Positions 1 to 8,294 of a stretch of DNA of 64,000 nt are shown here, one piece after another (position 1 is the first letter of the stretch; each line of letters starts with the position of its first letter). The position numbers were made by a program, and so were the translations under genes. The DNA is taken from the NCBI GenBank assembly GCA_050949225.1, contig JBMNFI010000002.1:372001-436000 (forward strand), in the 5' to 3' direction. The stretch comes from JBMNFI01 sp050949225 (GTDB lineage Bacteria > Bacillota > Dehalobacteriia > UBA4068). Under the pieces are notes generated by a model. It did not search any database. It saw only the letters and a program-made list of their open reading frames with translations, and was not told the DNA's origin.

Positions 1-1
1 G

Positions 2-79
2 CTTTTAGCTACTTGTCGTAAGCAGCTTGATCAAGCTGCAGTAAAGATGCAGGTTTTAGAAACAGAGGAGAATTCATGA
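2..79 (+). CDS. xseB: Exodeoxyribonuclease VII small subunit, C-terminal end (partial)
   Basis: Only the last 25 codons are inside the window, read in the second frame from the left edge and ending at TGA 77-79. The residues resemble the XseB C-terminus (LLATCRKQLDQA near the end). XseB joins XseA to degrade single-stranded DNA to oligonucleotides. The stop codon overlaps the start of ispA in an ATGA arrangement, and xseB-ispA is a common bacterial gene order, which supports the call. The fragment is short, so identification rests on context as much as on sequence. Confidence 0.72.
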   Translation, partial: LLATCRKQLDQAAVKMQVLETEENS

Positions 80-963
80 TGGATGTGCAATCATTTGTTA
101 GCAAACAGAAACCTTTAATTGAAAAATGTTTAGACGAGCTGCTGCCTTTACCCCGGGGATCGGAAAAAATTTTGTATGAAGCAATGCGTTACAGTGTTTT
201 TGCCGGGGGTAAGCGTTTGCGTCCTTGTCTTTTTATTGCGACCATGGAGCTTTTGGAGCAAGACAGCAGTCAATACTTGCCTTTTGCTTGCGCTTTGGAA
301 ATGATTCACACTTATTCTTTGATTCATGATGATTTACCAGCTATGGATGATGATGATTTTCGTCGGGGTCAGCCTACCTGTCATAAAGTTTTTGGTGAGG
401 CGCAAGCTATCTTAGCGGGTGATGCGTTGTTAACTTATGCCTTTAATTGCATGTTGAAAATACCCGGACAAGTCGATGCAGCTAATTTGTTAGCTGCTAT
501 TGATAAGGTTAGTGATTCAGCCGGTATTAATGGTATGATTGTGGGACAAGTGGTGGATATTGCCTGGCAGGGGCAGAGTTTGACTCAGGAGCAAGTAGAT
601 TTTATCCATGAAAAGAAAACGGGGGCACTTTTTAGTGCAGCTATCGTCAGTGCGGCAATTTTGGCGAATGCCACTTCCAAACAGATCGATATTTTAAGTA
701 GTTATGCTCATAAAATCGGCTTGATCTTTCAAATTTCTGATGATATATTGGATGTTACGGGTGATCAAGCGAAGTTAGGTAAGCCTGTTGGCAGTGATGA
801 TAAAAATCGTAAGACCACTTATGTATCCTTGTTCGGGCTGAAGGAGGCTCGCCGCATGGGACATCAGGCGGCACAAGAGGCTCGGGAAATATTGATACCT
901 TTTGGTAAAAGGGCTGAGCTTTTACAGCAGGTACCAAGCTATTTTATAGACAGGGATAGTTAA
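76..963 (+). CDS. ispA: Polyprenyl synthetase (farnesyl/geranyl diphosphate synthase)
   Basis: A 295-residue trans-isoprenyl diphosphate synthase. It condenses isopentenyl diphosphate with allylic diphosphates to make geranyl or farnesyl diphosphate, the primer for undecaprenyl diphosphate made by UppS, which is also in this window. The first aspartate-rich motif DDLPAMD is at residues 85-91 and the second, DDILD, at 222-226; GGKRLRP near 44-50 binds the homoallylic diphosphate. Length is normal for the family. The start overlaps the xseB stop, and ATG 79 is an alternative one codon later. Product chain length cannot be read securely from the sequence. Confidence 0.93.
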   Translation: MMDVQSFVSKQKPLIEKCLDELLPLPRGSEKILYEAMRYSVFAGGKRLRPCLFIATMELLEQDSSQYLPFACALEMIHTYSLIHDDLPAMDDDDFRRGQPTCHKVFGEAQAILAGDALLTYAFNCMLKIPGQVDAANLLAAIDKVSDSAGINGMIVGQVVDIAWQGQSLTQEQVDFIHEKKTGALFSAAIVSAAILANATSKQIDILSSYAHKIGLIFQISDDILDVTGDQAKLGKPVGSDDKNRKTTYVSLFGLKEARRMGHQAAQEAREILIPFGKRAELLQQVPSYFIDRDS

Positions 964-974
964 CAAGGAGTTAC

Positions 975-1910
975 GTGAAAATGAAAAAAGCAATGATTGT
1001 GATGAACCCGCATGCAGGTAAGCAGAAGGTGCAAAACAATATTTATGATGTAGTTGATTCTTTATTTTTAAATGGTTATGCGGCTACTGTTTATGCTACT
1101 AAAGCCGCCGGAGATGCCACGAATATTGTGATGGATAAAGCAGGAATCTATGATATGATTGTATGTTGCGGTGGAGATGGCACCTTAAATGAGGTGATCA
1201 GCGGCATGATGCAGTTAGAAAAAAAGATACCTTTAGGTTATATTCCTGCCGGGACGACCAACGATTTGGCGACCAGTTTATCTATTCCCAAAAACATGGC
1301 AGAAGCCGCCCAGGATTTAACCAGTGGCAGGATTTTCCCTTTTGATATCGGTCGATTTAATCAGGATAAGTATTTTACTTATGTGGCAGCTTTTGGTGCT
1401 TTATCGGATATTTCTTATACGACCTCACAAAAATTCAAGAGTGTTTTTGGTCATGTGGCTTACGTTATTGCGGCACTTAAGACCCTGCTGCCGGCAGCTG
1501 TAAGCTTGATTCCCAAGTATCATGCACGGATTGAATATGATGGAAAAGTGATAGAGGATGATTTTGTTTTTGGTGCTATTTCTAATTCCACTTCTATGGC
1601 CGGACTTTTTAAGATGGAGGATGAAGATGTTGGACTCAATGATGGCTTGTTTGAGTTATTATTAATAGAACATAGCAGAAACCCCATCTTGCTTACTTTG
1701 ACCATGTTGGAGATGATGCTTAAAAAATATGATCGTAAGGGAATTCATATGTTAAGGGCTAAAAATATTAAGATAATTTCCGAAGAGGGTTTGGCCTGGA
1801 GCTTGGATGGTGAAAATGGTGGAGTGCATAAAGAGGCACAGATTTTGAATATTAATAAGGGCATTAATTTTATTGTAGGCGAACATGTTAAGGGAGCACT
1901 GGGTCAATGA
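975..1910 (+). CDS. Diacylglycerol kinase / YegS-BmrU family lipid kinase
   Basis: A 311-residue protein of the DAGK catalytic family, which phosphorylates diacylglycerol or related lipids with ATP at the inner membrane face. The N-terminal MNPHAGK segment and the nucleotide-binding motif CCGGDGTLNEV (about residues 62-72), followed by GTTNDLA, are diagnostic. No transmembrane segment is evident, as expected for this soluble family. The GTG at 975 lies 4 bases after AAGGAG; ATG 981 is an equally reasonable start. The gene follows ispA by 11 bases and overlaps the next gene by 4 (ATGA), so all three are probably one transcript. The exact lipid substrate is not predictable. Confidence 0.85.
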   Translation: MKMKKAMIVMNPHAGKQKVQNNIYDVVDSLFLNGYAATVYATKAAGDATNIVMDKAGIYDMIVCCGGDGTLNEVISGMMQLEKKIPLGYIPAGTTNDLATSLSIPKNMAEAAQDLTSGRIFPFDIGRFNQDKYFTYVAAFGALSDISYTTSQKFKSVFGHVAYVIAALKTLLPAAVSLIPKYHARIEYDGKVIEDDFVFGAISNSTSMAGLFKMEDEDVGLNDGLFELLLIEHSRNPILLTLTMLEMMLKKYDRKGIHMLRAKNIKIISEEGLAWSLDGENGGVHKEAQILNINKGINFIVGEHVKGALGQ

Positions 1911-2650
1911 AGAGGCAAATATGCTTGTCGTTTTTGATAGTGTTTTTTACTTTGTCTTTATTAGGCTGCCTTCCGGCAACGGAGGAAAATCCCGGGACTT
2001 TGACAGAAAAAACATCTGTTGCAGAACCGTCTGCTCTCACCGAGGAAGGTGTTTTTGAGGTTCTACGGATAGTTGATGGCGATACGATAGAGATTGATTT
2101 TTATGGAACAAAAGAAAAGGTACGTTTCATTGGAGTGGACACTCCGGAAAGTGTTCATGCCGATGCCAGCAAAAATGTTCCTTATGGCAAAATAGCCAGT
2201 GCTTTTACCCATGAAAAACTAGCAGGCAGCTTTGTTGAATTGGAATTTGATGTGGCGCAGCGTGATAAATACAAACGTTTATTAGCTTATGTGTATTTAG
2301 ATGGCGAAATGTTTAATAAGACGCTTTTAGAGCTTGGTCATGCCAAGGTTGCTACTTATCCGCCCAATGTCAAATATGTGGATGATTTTGTGGCTCTGGA
2401 AAAAACGGCACGGTCTAAGGGATTAGGTGTTTGGCAGGATTATCAACTGCAGTACTCAGATCAGCTGAAAGAAGAATCCGCTTCTCTAGAGGAAGACGGT
2501 GAATACATAGGTAATATTTCTACAGGTAAATTTCATCATGCCGACTGTCAAGTCGTAAAAAAGATGGCTGATAAAAACAAGGTTTTATTGCCTTCAACGG
2601 CAGAAGCCCAAAAGCAGGGTTTTGTAAAGTGTAAAATTTGTTTTAAATAA
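1907..2650 (+). CDS. Thermonuclease-family lipoprotein with C-terminal Cys domain
   Basis: A 247-residue secreted nuclease. Residues 1-20 form a hydrophobic signal ending in LSLLG-C21, a lipobox, so the protein is probably lipid-anchored outside the membrane. Residues about 50-150 are a staphylococcal-nuclease fold: VDGDT at 56-60, then Arg73, Glu81 and Arg124 align with the catalytic Arg35, Glu43 and Arg87 of the Staphylococcus aureus enzyme. The last 50 residues (YIGN...FHHADC...CKICFK) form a small Cys/His-rich domain found on some secreted nucleases, possibly metal-binding. The start overlaps the preceding stop by ATGA and a terminator follows directly. Confidence 0.88.
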   Translation: MKRQICLSFLIVFFTLSLLGCLPATEENPGTLTEKTSVAEPSALTEEGVFEVLRIVDGDTIEIDFYGTKEKVRFIGVDTPESVHADASKNVPYGKIASAFTHEKLAGSFVELEFDVAQRDKYKRLLAYVYLDGEMFNKTLLELGHAKVATYPPNVKYVDDFVALEKTARSKGLGVWQDYQLQYSDQLKEESASLEEDGEYIGNISTGKFHHADCQVVKKMADKNKVLLPSTAEAQKQGFVKCKICFK

Positions 2651-2652
2651 AA

Positions 2653-2690
2653 AACCCTCCCTCTAAATGAAACGGGGAGGATTTTTTTAT
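2653..2690. terminator. Probable bidirectional terminator between convergent genes
   Basis: CCTCCC at 2656-2661 pairs with GGGAGG at 2675-2680. A T-tract follows on the + strand and an A-tract precedes the stem, giving a T-tract on the - strand. The hairpin lies between the convergent nuclease and DUF1015 genes and could serve both. Confidence 0.75.
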
Positions 2691-2698
2691 TTATTTTA

Positions 2699-4009
2699 TT
2701 ATTTTAATTTATTGACAGTCAGTCCGGCAATCATTTTTGGATAGAAGAAAGTAGATTTTTGCGGCATTTTATCACCGGCTTCAGCAACATCCAATAATTC
2801 TTGGACGGCTGTGCTATTCATAAGAAAAGAGAAGAGATATTCTCCGCTATCCACTTTATCAAGGGCTTCTTGATCCTCTCGAGTATAACCGATCCAGCCC
2901 TCTTCTGCTAGTTCTTTAGCACCAATTCCCAAAAGATCCTCAAGAATCAGGGAATGGAGAATTGATACATCCAGCTGACGATAGGCAGCGGATTTATCAG
3001 GTCTGATTTTAGCGATGGCGCTTTTTTTATCAAGTAAAGAAATTACATAAAATTGTTCTGGAAAATATAGTCCGAAAGAGGGTTTTTCTTTGCCATTAGC
3101 AGCGATTTGCTGTAGTATGGTTTTTAGTGCCTGTTCCTTGTTGGAGGCTGCTATTTCCTCTAAAGTAAAGCCGGCTGCTTGTAATTTGTTTAAAAAATCT
3201 GCCTTTTGGAAATCGGGGAGGTTTTTAACCATTCTGTGGGTAGGGAGAACCACCAGCCCAGGGTCATAAAGGTTTACCAGGGCAATCATCATGTGATCGC
3301 AACCATCAAGACCTTTTTCCCGGCACTCTTTGGCAAAAGCGGAGGCCGTTTCATAGCGATGGTGTCCATCTGCAATATAAACGTGTAGATTTTGGAAATC
3401 TTTTTCAATTTCAGCGGTAATATCGGCATCATCAACTACCCAAAGCAAATGTCGCACACCATCGCCATCTGTGATGTCGATATCGGGTGCCTTATTATTG
3501 GATCCCCTTGCTAAAGCGTGGTCAATATTGCGGCTTTCTTGAGCAAACAGGCCGAAAATAGGACTGAAATTGGCGAAAGTATGGCGCATTAATTGCAAGC
3601 GGTCAACTTTATGTTTAGGTAGGGTTTCTTCATGTGGCAGGACTTGACCCGAATCATAACCCTCTGCTTTAATAGTTGCCATAAAGCCGCTTCTGACAAT
3701 ATTTTGCCCTAAAATTTGAAACTCTTGTTTATAAAGATAAAATGCCGGTTTTGGATCTTGTTTGAGGATATCATCTTGCTGCCATTTTTCGAAAAACTCT
3801 TTGGCCCTAATATAGCGGTTATCATTTTCATGATCGCTATCAAAGATTTTACCCCATTCTAAACGGATAATGTTATAGGGACTTGCATGATAAAGATCAT
3901 CTTGCATAGCTGCATTAATTACATCATATGGTGGTGTTATCACTTTGGATAAATCAGCAGTTTTTTCCGGGTTGTAACGCAAGGCGCAAAATGCTTTTAC
4001 ATCTGCCAT
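2699..4009 (-). CDS. DUF1015 family protein
   Basis: A 436-residue protein of the DUF1015 family, recognised by the opening ALRYNP...VITPPYDVI and the central signature VYIADGHHRYETA. DUF1015 proteins are common in anaerobes and their biochemical function is not established; the conserved DGHHR segment suggests a catalytic or binding site, but that is inference. No membrane segment or signal peptide is visible. GGAG lies a few bases before the ATG on the reverse strand, and a strong promoter match is at 4047-4075. It is the only large reverse-strand gene in the window and sits alone between two terminating regions, so it is probably monocistronic. Confidence 0.85.
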   Translation of the reverse strand: MADVKAFCALRYNPEKTADLSKVITPPYDVINAAMQDDLYHASPYNIIRLEWGKIFDSDHENDNRYIRAKEFFEKWQQDDILKQDPKPAFYLYKQEFQILGQNIVRSGFMATIKAEGYDSGQVLPHEETLPKHKVDRLQLMRHTFANFSPIFGLFAQESRNIDHALARGSNNKAPDIDITDGDGVRHLLWVVDDADITAEIEKDFQNLHVYIADGHHRYETASAFAKECREKGLDGCDHMMIALVNLYDPGLVVLPTHRMVKNLPDFQKADFLNKLQAAGFTLEEIAASNKEQALKTILQQIAANGKEKPSFGLYFPEQFYVISLLDKKSAIAKIRPDKSAAYRQLDVSILHSLILEDLLGIGAKELAEEGWIGYTREDQEALDKVDSGEYLFSFLMNSTAVQELLDVAEAGDKMPQKSTFFYPKMIAGLTVNKLK

Positions 4010-4046
4010 GAATAAATTCTCCTTTATTTTAAAATTAGCTAGTTTA

Positions 4047-4075
4047 AGTATAGGGTATTTTCTCTATTAATTCAA
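4047..4075 (-). promoter_or_regulatory. Sigma-A type promoter for the DUF1015 gene
   Basis: Read on the - strand: TTGAAT (4075-4070), a 17-base spacer, then TATACT (4052-4047). It lies about 40 bases upstream of the DUF1015 start codon. Strong match by consensus and spacing. Confidence 0.7.
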
Positions 4076-4170
4076 GTAAAAAGAGCAGGGGAAACAGCAT
4101 TCAATGGCGAAAATATATGTGGACTGAATGGTGTTATGCACTATGAATGGACGAAGAAAAGGGTGGTAAT

Positions 4171-5700
4171 TTGTTAGCAATTGTTAATAGCTGTGCAGTT
4201 TTAGGTGTCGATGGTTACCCTGTACAGGTAGAGGTCGATGTTAGTGCGGGATTACCGGCCTTTGATATTGTAGGGCTGCCTGATGCTGCGGTTAAGGAGA
4301 GTAAGGAGCGGGTGCGGGCTGCTATTCGCAATTCAGATTTGGAATTTCCGCTGCGCCGTATTACTGTCAATTTAGCACCTGCAGGCATTAAAAAAGAAGG
4401 TTCCCTTTTTGATTTGCCGATTGCAATTGGCATTTTAGCTGCTACAAGTCAAATTCCCCAGACGGGCTTAACAGGTGGTGTTTTTGTGGGAGAACTTTCT
4501 TTAGAGGGTGCTATTCGTCCGATTTCCGGTGCTTTGGCAATGGCAGATTGTGTTGCAAAAATGCATGAGAAGTTTTATTTACCGGCAGATAATGCCGGTG
4601 AGGCTTCAATTGCCGGCGGAATGGATTATTATCAAGTGGATAGTTTGCGGCAAATGCTGCCTTTTTTATGTGGGGAAAAGAAAGCACAGCCGGTAACTGT
4701 GGATACTGTCAAATTGCTAACAGAGGCACAGAATCTGCAGTTTTTAGATATGGCGGATGTTAAAGGGCAAGAGGGTGTTAAGCGTGCCTTGGAAGTTGCC
4801 GCGGCCGGCGGACATAATATTGTTTTGGTGGGATCTCCCGGTTCAGGTAAGACTATGCTGGCTAAACGTTTACCAACGATTATGCCGGCTTTAACTCTAA
4901 ATGAGGCGATGGAGGTTACTAAATTATATAGTGTGGCGGGTATTTTGCCCAAAAACCAACCTTTAATTACCGCACGACCTTTTAGAGCTCCCCATCATGG
5001 AGCATCCTCGGCCAGCATTATTGGTGGAGGGGCGCATCCTAAGCCCGGCGAAATTAGCCTGGCCAGTCACGGTATTCTTTTCTTGGATGAAATGCCGGAA
5101 TTTTCTCGGGATGTTCTGGAGGCTTTGCGCCAACCACTGGAGGATAATTTAGTTGTGGTTTCCAGAGTCAGCGGTCGGATTGAATTTCCGGCCTCTTTTC
5201 AGTTGGTGGGGGCGATGAATCCTTGCCCTTGTGGTTATTATGGGGATAATTTAAAAGAATGTTCATGTAGTGAGTATACAATCAGAAAGTATTTGAGTAA
5301 GCTGTCAGGACCCTTGTGGGATCGTATTGACTTGCATATTGAGGTGCCGAGGGTCAAATATACAGATCTTGCTGAACAAAGAGCCGGTGAAAGCTCGGCG
5401 GTGATTAAGACACGGGTCTTAGCTGCTCGAGCTATTCAAGAGGAACGCTTACGAGAAAGAGGGCTTTCTTGTAATGCCATGATGAATCATAGCGATTTAG
5501 AAAAATATTGTCAGATTGATCATGAAGGAAGGGAAATGGTGCGGCAGATCTTTATCCATTTGCAGCTTTCGGCACGCAGTCATGACCGTATTTTAAAGGT
5601 TGCCAGAACTATTGCCGATTTAGCTGCCAGTGAAATTATTACTGCCGAGCATATAGCAGAGGCAATTCAATATAGAAATCTTGATCGTAAGCTTTTATGA
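4171..5700 (+). CDS. comM: ComM/YifB family Mg-chelatase-like AAA+ ATPase
   Basis: A YifB/ComM protein. In Haemophilus and Vibrio, ComM is a hexameric helicase that promotes branch migration during integration of transforming DNA. N-terminal Lon-protease-like fold to about residue 170, then the AAA+ core with Walker A GSPGSGKT (about 221-228), Walker B FLDEMPEF and a CPCGYYG...CSC cysteine segment. I chose TTG 4171 as start: it gives 509 residues beginning LAIVNSCAVLGVDGYPV, matching the usual family N-terminus, with AAGGGTGG just upstream; ATG 4147 would add eight atypical residues. dprA, another transformation gene, lies 4 kb downstream. Confidence 0.92.
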   Translation: MLAIVNSCAVLGVDGYPVQVEVDVSAGLPAFDIVGLPDAAVKESKERVRAAIRNSDLEFPLRRITVNLAPAGIKKEGSLFDLPIAIGILAATSQIPQTGLTGGVFVGELSLEGAIRPISGALAMADCVAKMHEKFYLPADNAGEASIAGGMDYYQVDSLRQMLPFLCGEKKAQPVTVDTVKLLTEAQNLQFLDMADVKGQEGVKRALEVAAAGGHNIVLVGSPGSGKTMLAKRLPTIMPALTLNEAMEVTKLYSVAGILPKNQPLITARPFRAPHHGASSASIIGGGAHPKPGEISLASHGILFLDEMPEFSRDVLEALRQPLEDNLVVVSRVSGRIEFPASFQLVGAMNPCPCGYYGDNLKECSCSEYTIRKYLSKLSGPLWDRIDLHIEVPRVKYTDLAEQRAGESSAVIKTRVLAARAIQEERLRERGLSCNAMMNHSDLEKYCQIDHEGREMVRQIFIHLQLSARSHDRILKVARTIADLAASEIITAEHIAEAIQYRNLDRKLL

Positions 5701-5767
5701 TAGATAATAAATGGCTCTTTTTTTAAGAACTATTTTTTATTTATATAAAATAAAAAGGGATTATCTA
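5701..5767. repeat. Imperfect inverted repeat downstream of comM
   Basis: TAGATAAT at 5701-5708 is matched by its complement ATTATCTA at 5760-5767, with a further complementary CTCTTTTT / AAAAAGGG stretch inside. It begins one base after the comM stop. It may be a weak transcript-ending hairpin or a small element remnant; the remainder of the 148-base gap up to 5848 is AT-rich with nothing else recognisable. Confidence 0.35.
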
Positions 5768-5848
5768 TAATAAAGCGAATTACCAAAAACGTTTATTATT
5801 TTTTTATTTGTTGAATATAGATGTTTAAAAAACATTAAAGGATGAATT

Positions 5849-6637
5849 ATGAAATTCAAGCAAAAAAAGCTGGATATTAATGGGCAGCAGCTCTTTTATA
5901 AGCAGGCAGGCAGCGGTAATCCTGTGGTTTTACTGCATGGCTGGGGAGTGGATAGTACTACTTTTGAACCGGTGGCTGAGAAACTGGCTGCTGATTTTAC
6001 TGTTTATAATGTGGATTTTCCCGGATTTGGTCTTTCGCCGGCGCCCAAGAAAGTTTGGTCAGTGTATGATTATGCAGACTGTATTGTCGGTTTTTTGCAA
6101 AAACTGGGTTTGGAAAAACCAATTTTGCTGGGGCATTCTTTTGGCGGCAGGATTTCGATTATTCTGGGATCACAAGATATTGCCGGTAAAATCGTTCTCA
6201 TTGATAGTGCCGGTATTTTGCCTAAGCGTGGTTTATGTTATTATGGAAAGGTCTATAGTTATAAGCTGGCTAAAAAGATATTCTCTCTGCCGGGTTTGCG
6301 AAGACAGCGAGATAAGGTTATCGGTAAATGGCAGAAAAAAAGCGGATCCAGCGATTATCAGCAGGCAGAAGGAGTTATGCGAGAGATTTTTGTTAAAGTT
6401 GTCAACGAGGATCTCAAGCCTTACTTAGCAAGGATCACGGTGCCGACCTTACTGGTTTGGGGTGATTTAGACCTGGCTACACCCTTGACTGATGCACAAG
6501 TGATGGAGAAGTTGATTCCCAATAGTGGTTTGGTTGTTTTGCGGGGTGCGGGTCATTATTCTTATTTGGATAAACTGGGTCAATTTTTATTGGTGATGGA
6601 CAGTTTTCTTGCTCAGGATAAAATAAATGATGAATAA
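5849..6637 (+). CDS. Alpha/beta hydrolase
   Basis: A 262-residue alpha/beta-hydrolase fold protein. The oxyanion-hole HGWG is at residues 30-33, the nucleophile elbow GHSFGG places Ser97, the acid is probably Asp206 or Asp208 in VWGDLDLATP, and His236 in GAGHYSY completes the triad. There is no signal peptide, so it acts in the cytoplasm. The substrate is unknown. It starts after AAAGGATG and is followed after 12 bases by the membrane-anchored MurF-like ligase and then ddl, so it may take part in cell-wall precursor or D-amino-acid metabolism, but that is only guilt by association. Confidence 0.82.
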   Translation: MKFKQKKLDINGQQLFYKQAGSGNPVVLLHGWGVDSTTFEPVAEKLAADFTVYNVDFPGFGLSPAPKKVWSVYDYADCIVGFLQKLGLEKPILLGHSFGGRISIILGSQDIAGKIVLIDSAGILPKRGLCYYGKVYSYKLAKKIFSLPGLRRQRDKVIGKWQKKSGSSDYQQAEGVMREIFVKVVNEDLKPYLARITVPTLLVWGDLDLATPLTDAQVMEKLIPNSGLVVLRGAGHYSYLDKLGQFLLVMDSFLAQDKINDE

Positions 6638-6649
6638 TAGGGGTAAAAA

Positions 6650-8257
6650 ATGTTAGATTTGCTGGCTAAAAGTACAGATATATTTTTTATTTTGTTCGCG
6701 GTCTTTTTTGTGCTTTATGTAATTAAAAGATTGCGTAGAGAATTACTGATGTTTCAACTTAACTCTTATCGCAATCAGCGTTTTGGGCATTGGTTGAAAG
6801 AGCAGGGCGGGCGGATTTTGTTGAAGCGGGACCTGATTCCGGTGATTTTGCTGTTGATTAGTTGTCTTTTTTCCTCCACTTTGATAACGATGCCTTTATT
6901 AGTTATTGTTTATGCCGTGCTTTTTTTCAGCTATCAGCTACCTCCTGAGAAAAAGCCTTTGGTAATGACTAAACGGGCTTTTCGTCTTTATCTGGTTTCT
7001 ATTATCATTGTGCTTGTTCTCGGCATAATATTTGTAGTTTTCGCTGTTTTATCCGCTAGTTATTTGTGGTTAATTTTGGCAGCTTGTATTGTGAGTCCTT
7101 GGCCCTTTTTACCGATGCTGCTGGCCAATCTGATTTTGCTGCCGTTTGAAAAAGCGATTAATAAGGCCTTTTTAAATGATGCCAAAAAAATTATTAGGAG
7201 TTTGCCCTTTTTAACCACCATTGCCATAACCGGCAGTTACGGCAAAACCAGTTGTAAAATGATTTTGGGTGAAATATTAACGGAGCAGTTTATGACTTTG
7301 GTGACTCCCGCCAGTTTTAATACACCTATGGGGTTAACCAGGGTCATTCGTGAAAGTTTACGGCCTACGCATGAAATGTTTGTGGCTGAAATGGGTGCCA
7401 AACAGGCCGGGGACATTCAAGAGCTGTGTGATTTAGTCAGACCTAAAGTAGGGATTTTGACGGCCATCGGGCCGCAGCATTTAGAGACTTTTGGTTCTTT
7501 AGATAATATTATCAATACGAAATTCGAGTTGATCAAAAACATCCCTGCGGATGGTTTTGCAGTGCTTAATTTTGATGATGAAGAAATCAAAAAGCGGGCG
7601 GCTAATTTTAAATGTCGACAGATTAGCTATGGCTTGGATCCTCAATGGGATTATTATGCCGATGAAATTACCTATAATGCTCGAGGTAGTTCCTTTACTG
7701 TTCATGCTCCTAAAGGGCAATCATTATCTTTTACCACTTTACTTTTGGGGAGACATAATATCTATAATATTGTGGCTGCTGTGGCAGCAGCCCATCAGCT
7801 GGGATTATCTTTGGAAAAGGCCGCTAAAGCCGTACAAAAGCTTTTACCGATTCAGCATCGTTTGCAATTTATTCCTAATCCACAGGGTTTTAATGTGATC
7901 GATGATGCTTTTAACTCTAATCCACAGGGAGCGGCAGCAGCCTTAGAGGTTTTGGCTTGTTTTACAGAAGGGCAAAAAATCATTGTCACCCCTGGTATGG
8001 TAGAATTAGGAGAGCAGCAGTATCAACTGAATAAAGCTTTTGCTCAGCAGGCGGCCAAGGTTTGTGATTATATTATTCTGGTGGGGAAAAACCATAGTCA
8101 GCCACTACAAGATGGCTTAGCGGCTGCTGCCTATCCGGTTGATCAATATTATGTGGCGGCCGACTTGACTGATGCACGCTTACAGTTGGCCAAGATAGCA
8201 CAAGTTGGTGATGTGGTGCTGTTTGAAAATGATTTGCCCGATACTTATAATGAGTAA
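6650..8257 (+). CDS. Membrane-anchored MurF-like Mur ligase
   Basis: A 535-residue Mur ligase with an unusual N-terminus. Residues 1-165 contain about four or five hydrophobic segments (near 8-27, 62-80, 82-95, 112-137, 139-163), replacing the soluble substrate-binding domain of ordinary MurF. The ATPase part begins at about 185: P-loop GSYGKT at 195-200, then MGAKQAGDI, GPQHLETFGS and DDAFNSNP, which are MurF-like central and C-terminal motifs. MurF adds D-Ala-D-Ala to UDP-MurNAc-tripeptide. The next gene is ddl, and the dcw cluster in this window has no murF between murE and mraY, so this is probably the functional MurF. A different acceptor, perhaps membrane-bound, cannot be excluded. Confidence 0.8.
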   Translation: MLDLLAKSTDIFFILFAVFFVLYVIKRLRRELLMFQLNSYRNQRFGHWLKEQGGRILLKRDLIPVILLLISCLFSSTLITMPLLVIVYAVLFFSYQLPPEKKPLVMTKRAFRLYLVSIIIVLVLGIIFVVFAVLSASYLWLILAACIVSPWPFLPMLLANLILLPFEKAINKAFLNDAKKIIRSLPFLTTIAITGSYGKTSCKMILGEILTEQFMTLVTPASFNTPMGLTRVIRESLRPTHEMFVAEMGAKQAGDIQELCDLVRPKVGILTAIGPQHLETFGSLDNIINTKFELIKNIPADGFAVLNFDDEEIKKRAANFKCRQISYGLDPQWDYYADEITYNARGSSFTVHAPKGQSLSFTTLLLGRHNIYNIVAAVAAAHQLGLSLEKAAKAVQKLLPIQHRLQFIPNPQGFNVIDDAFNSNPQGAAAALEVLACFTEGQKIIVTPGMVELGEQQYQLNKAFAQQAAKVCDYIILVGKNHSQPLQDGLAAAAYPVDQYYVAADLTDARLQLAKIAQVGDVVLFENDLPDTYNE

Positions 8258-8294
8258 ACGGGGTTAGATGAGCCGAGTACAAGGAGGAGATAGA

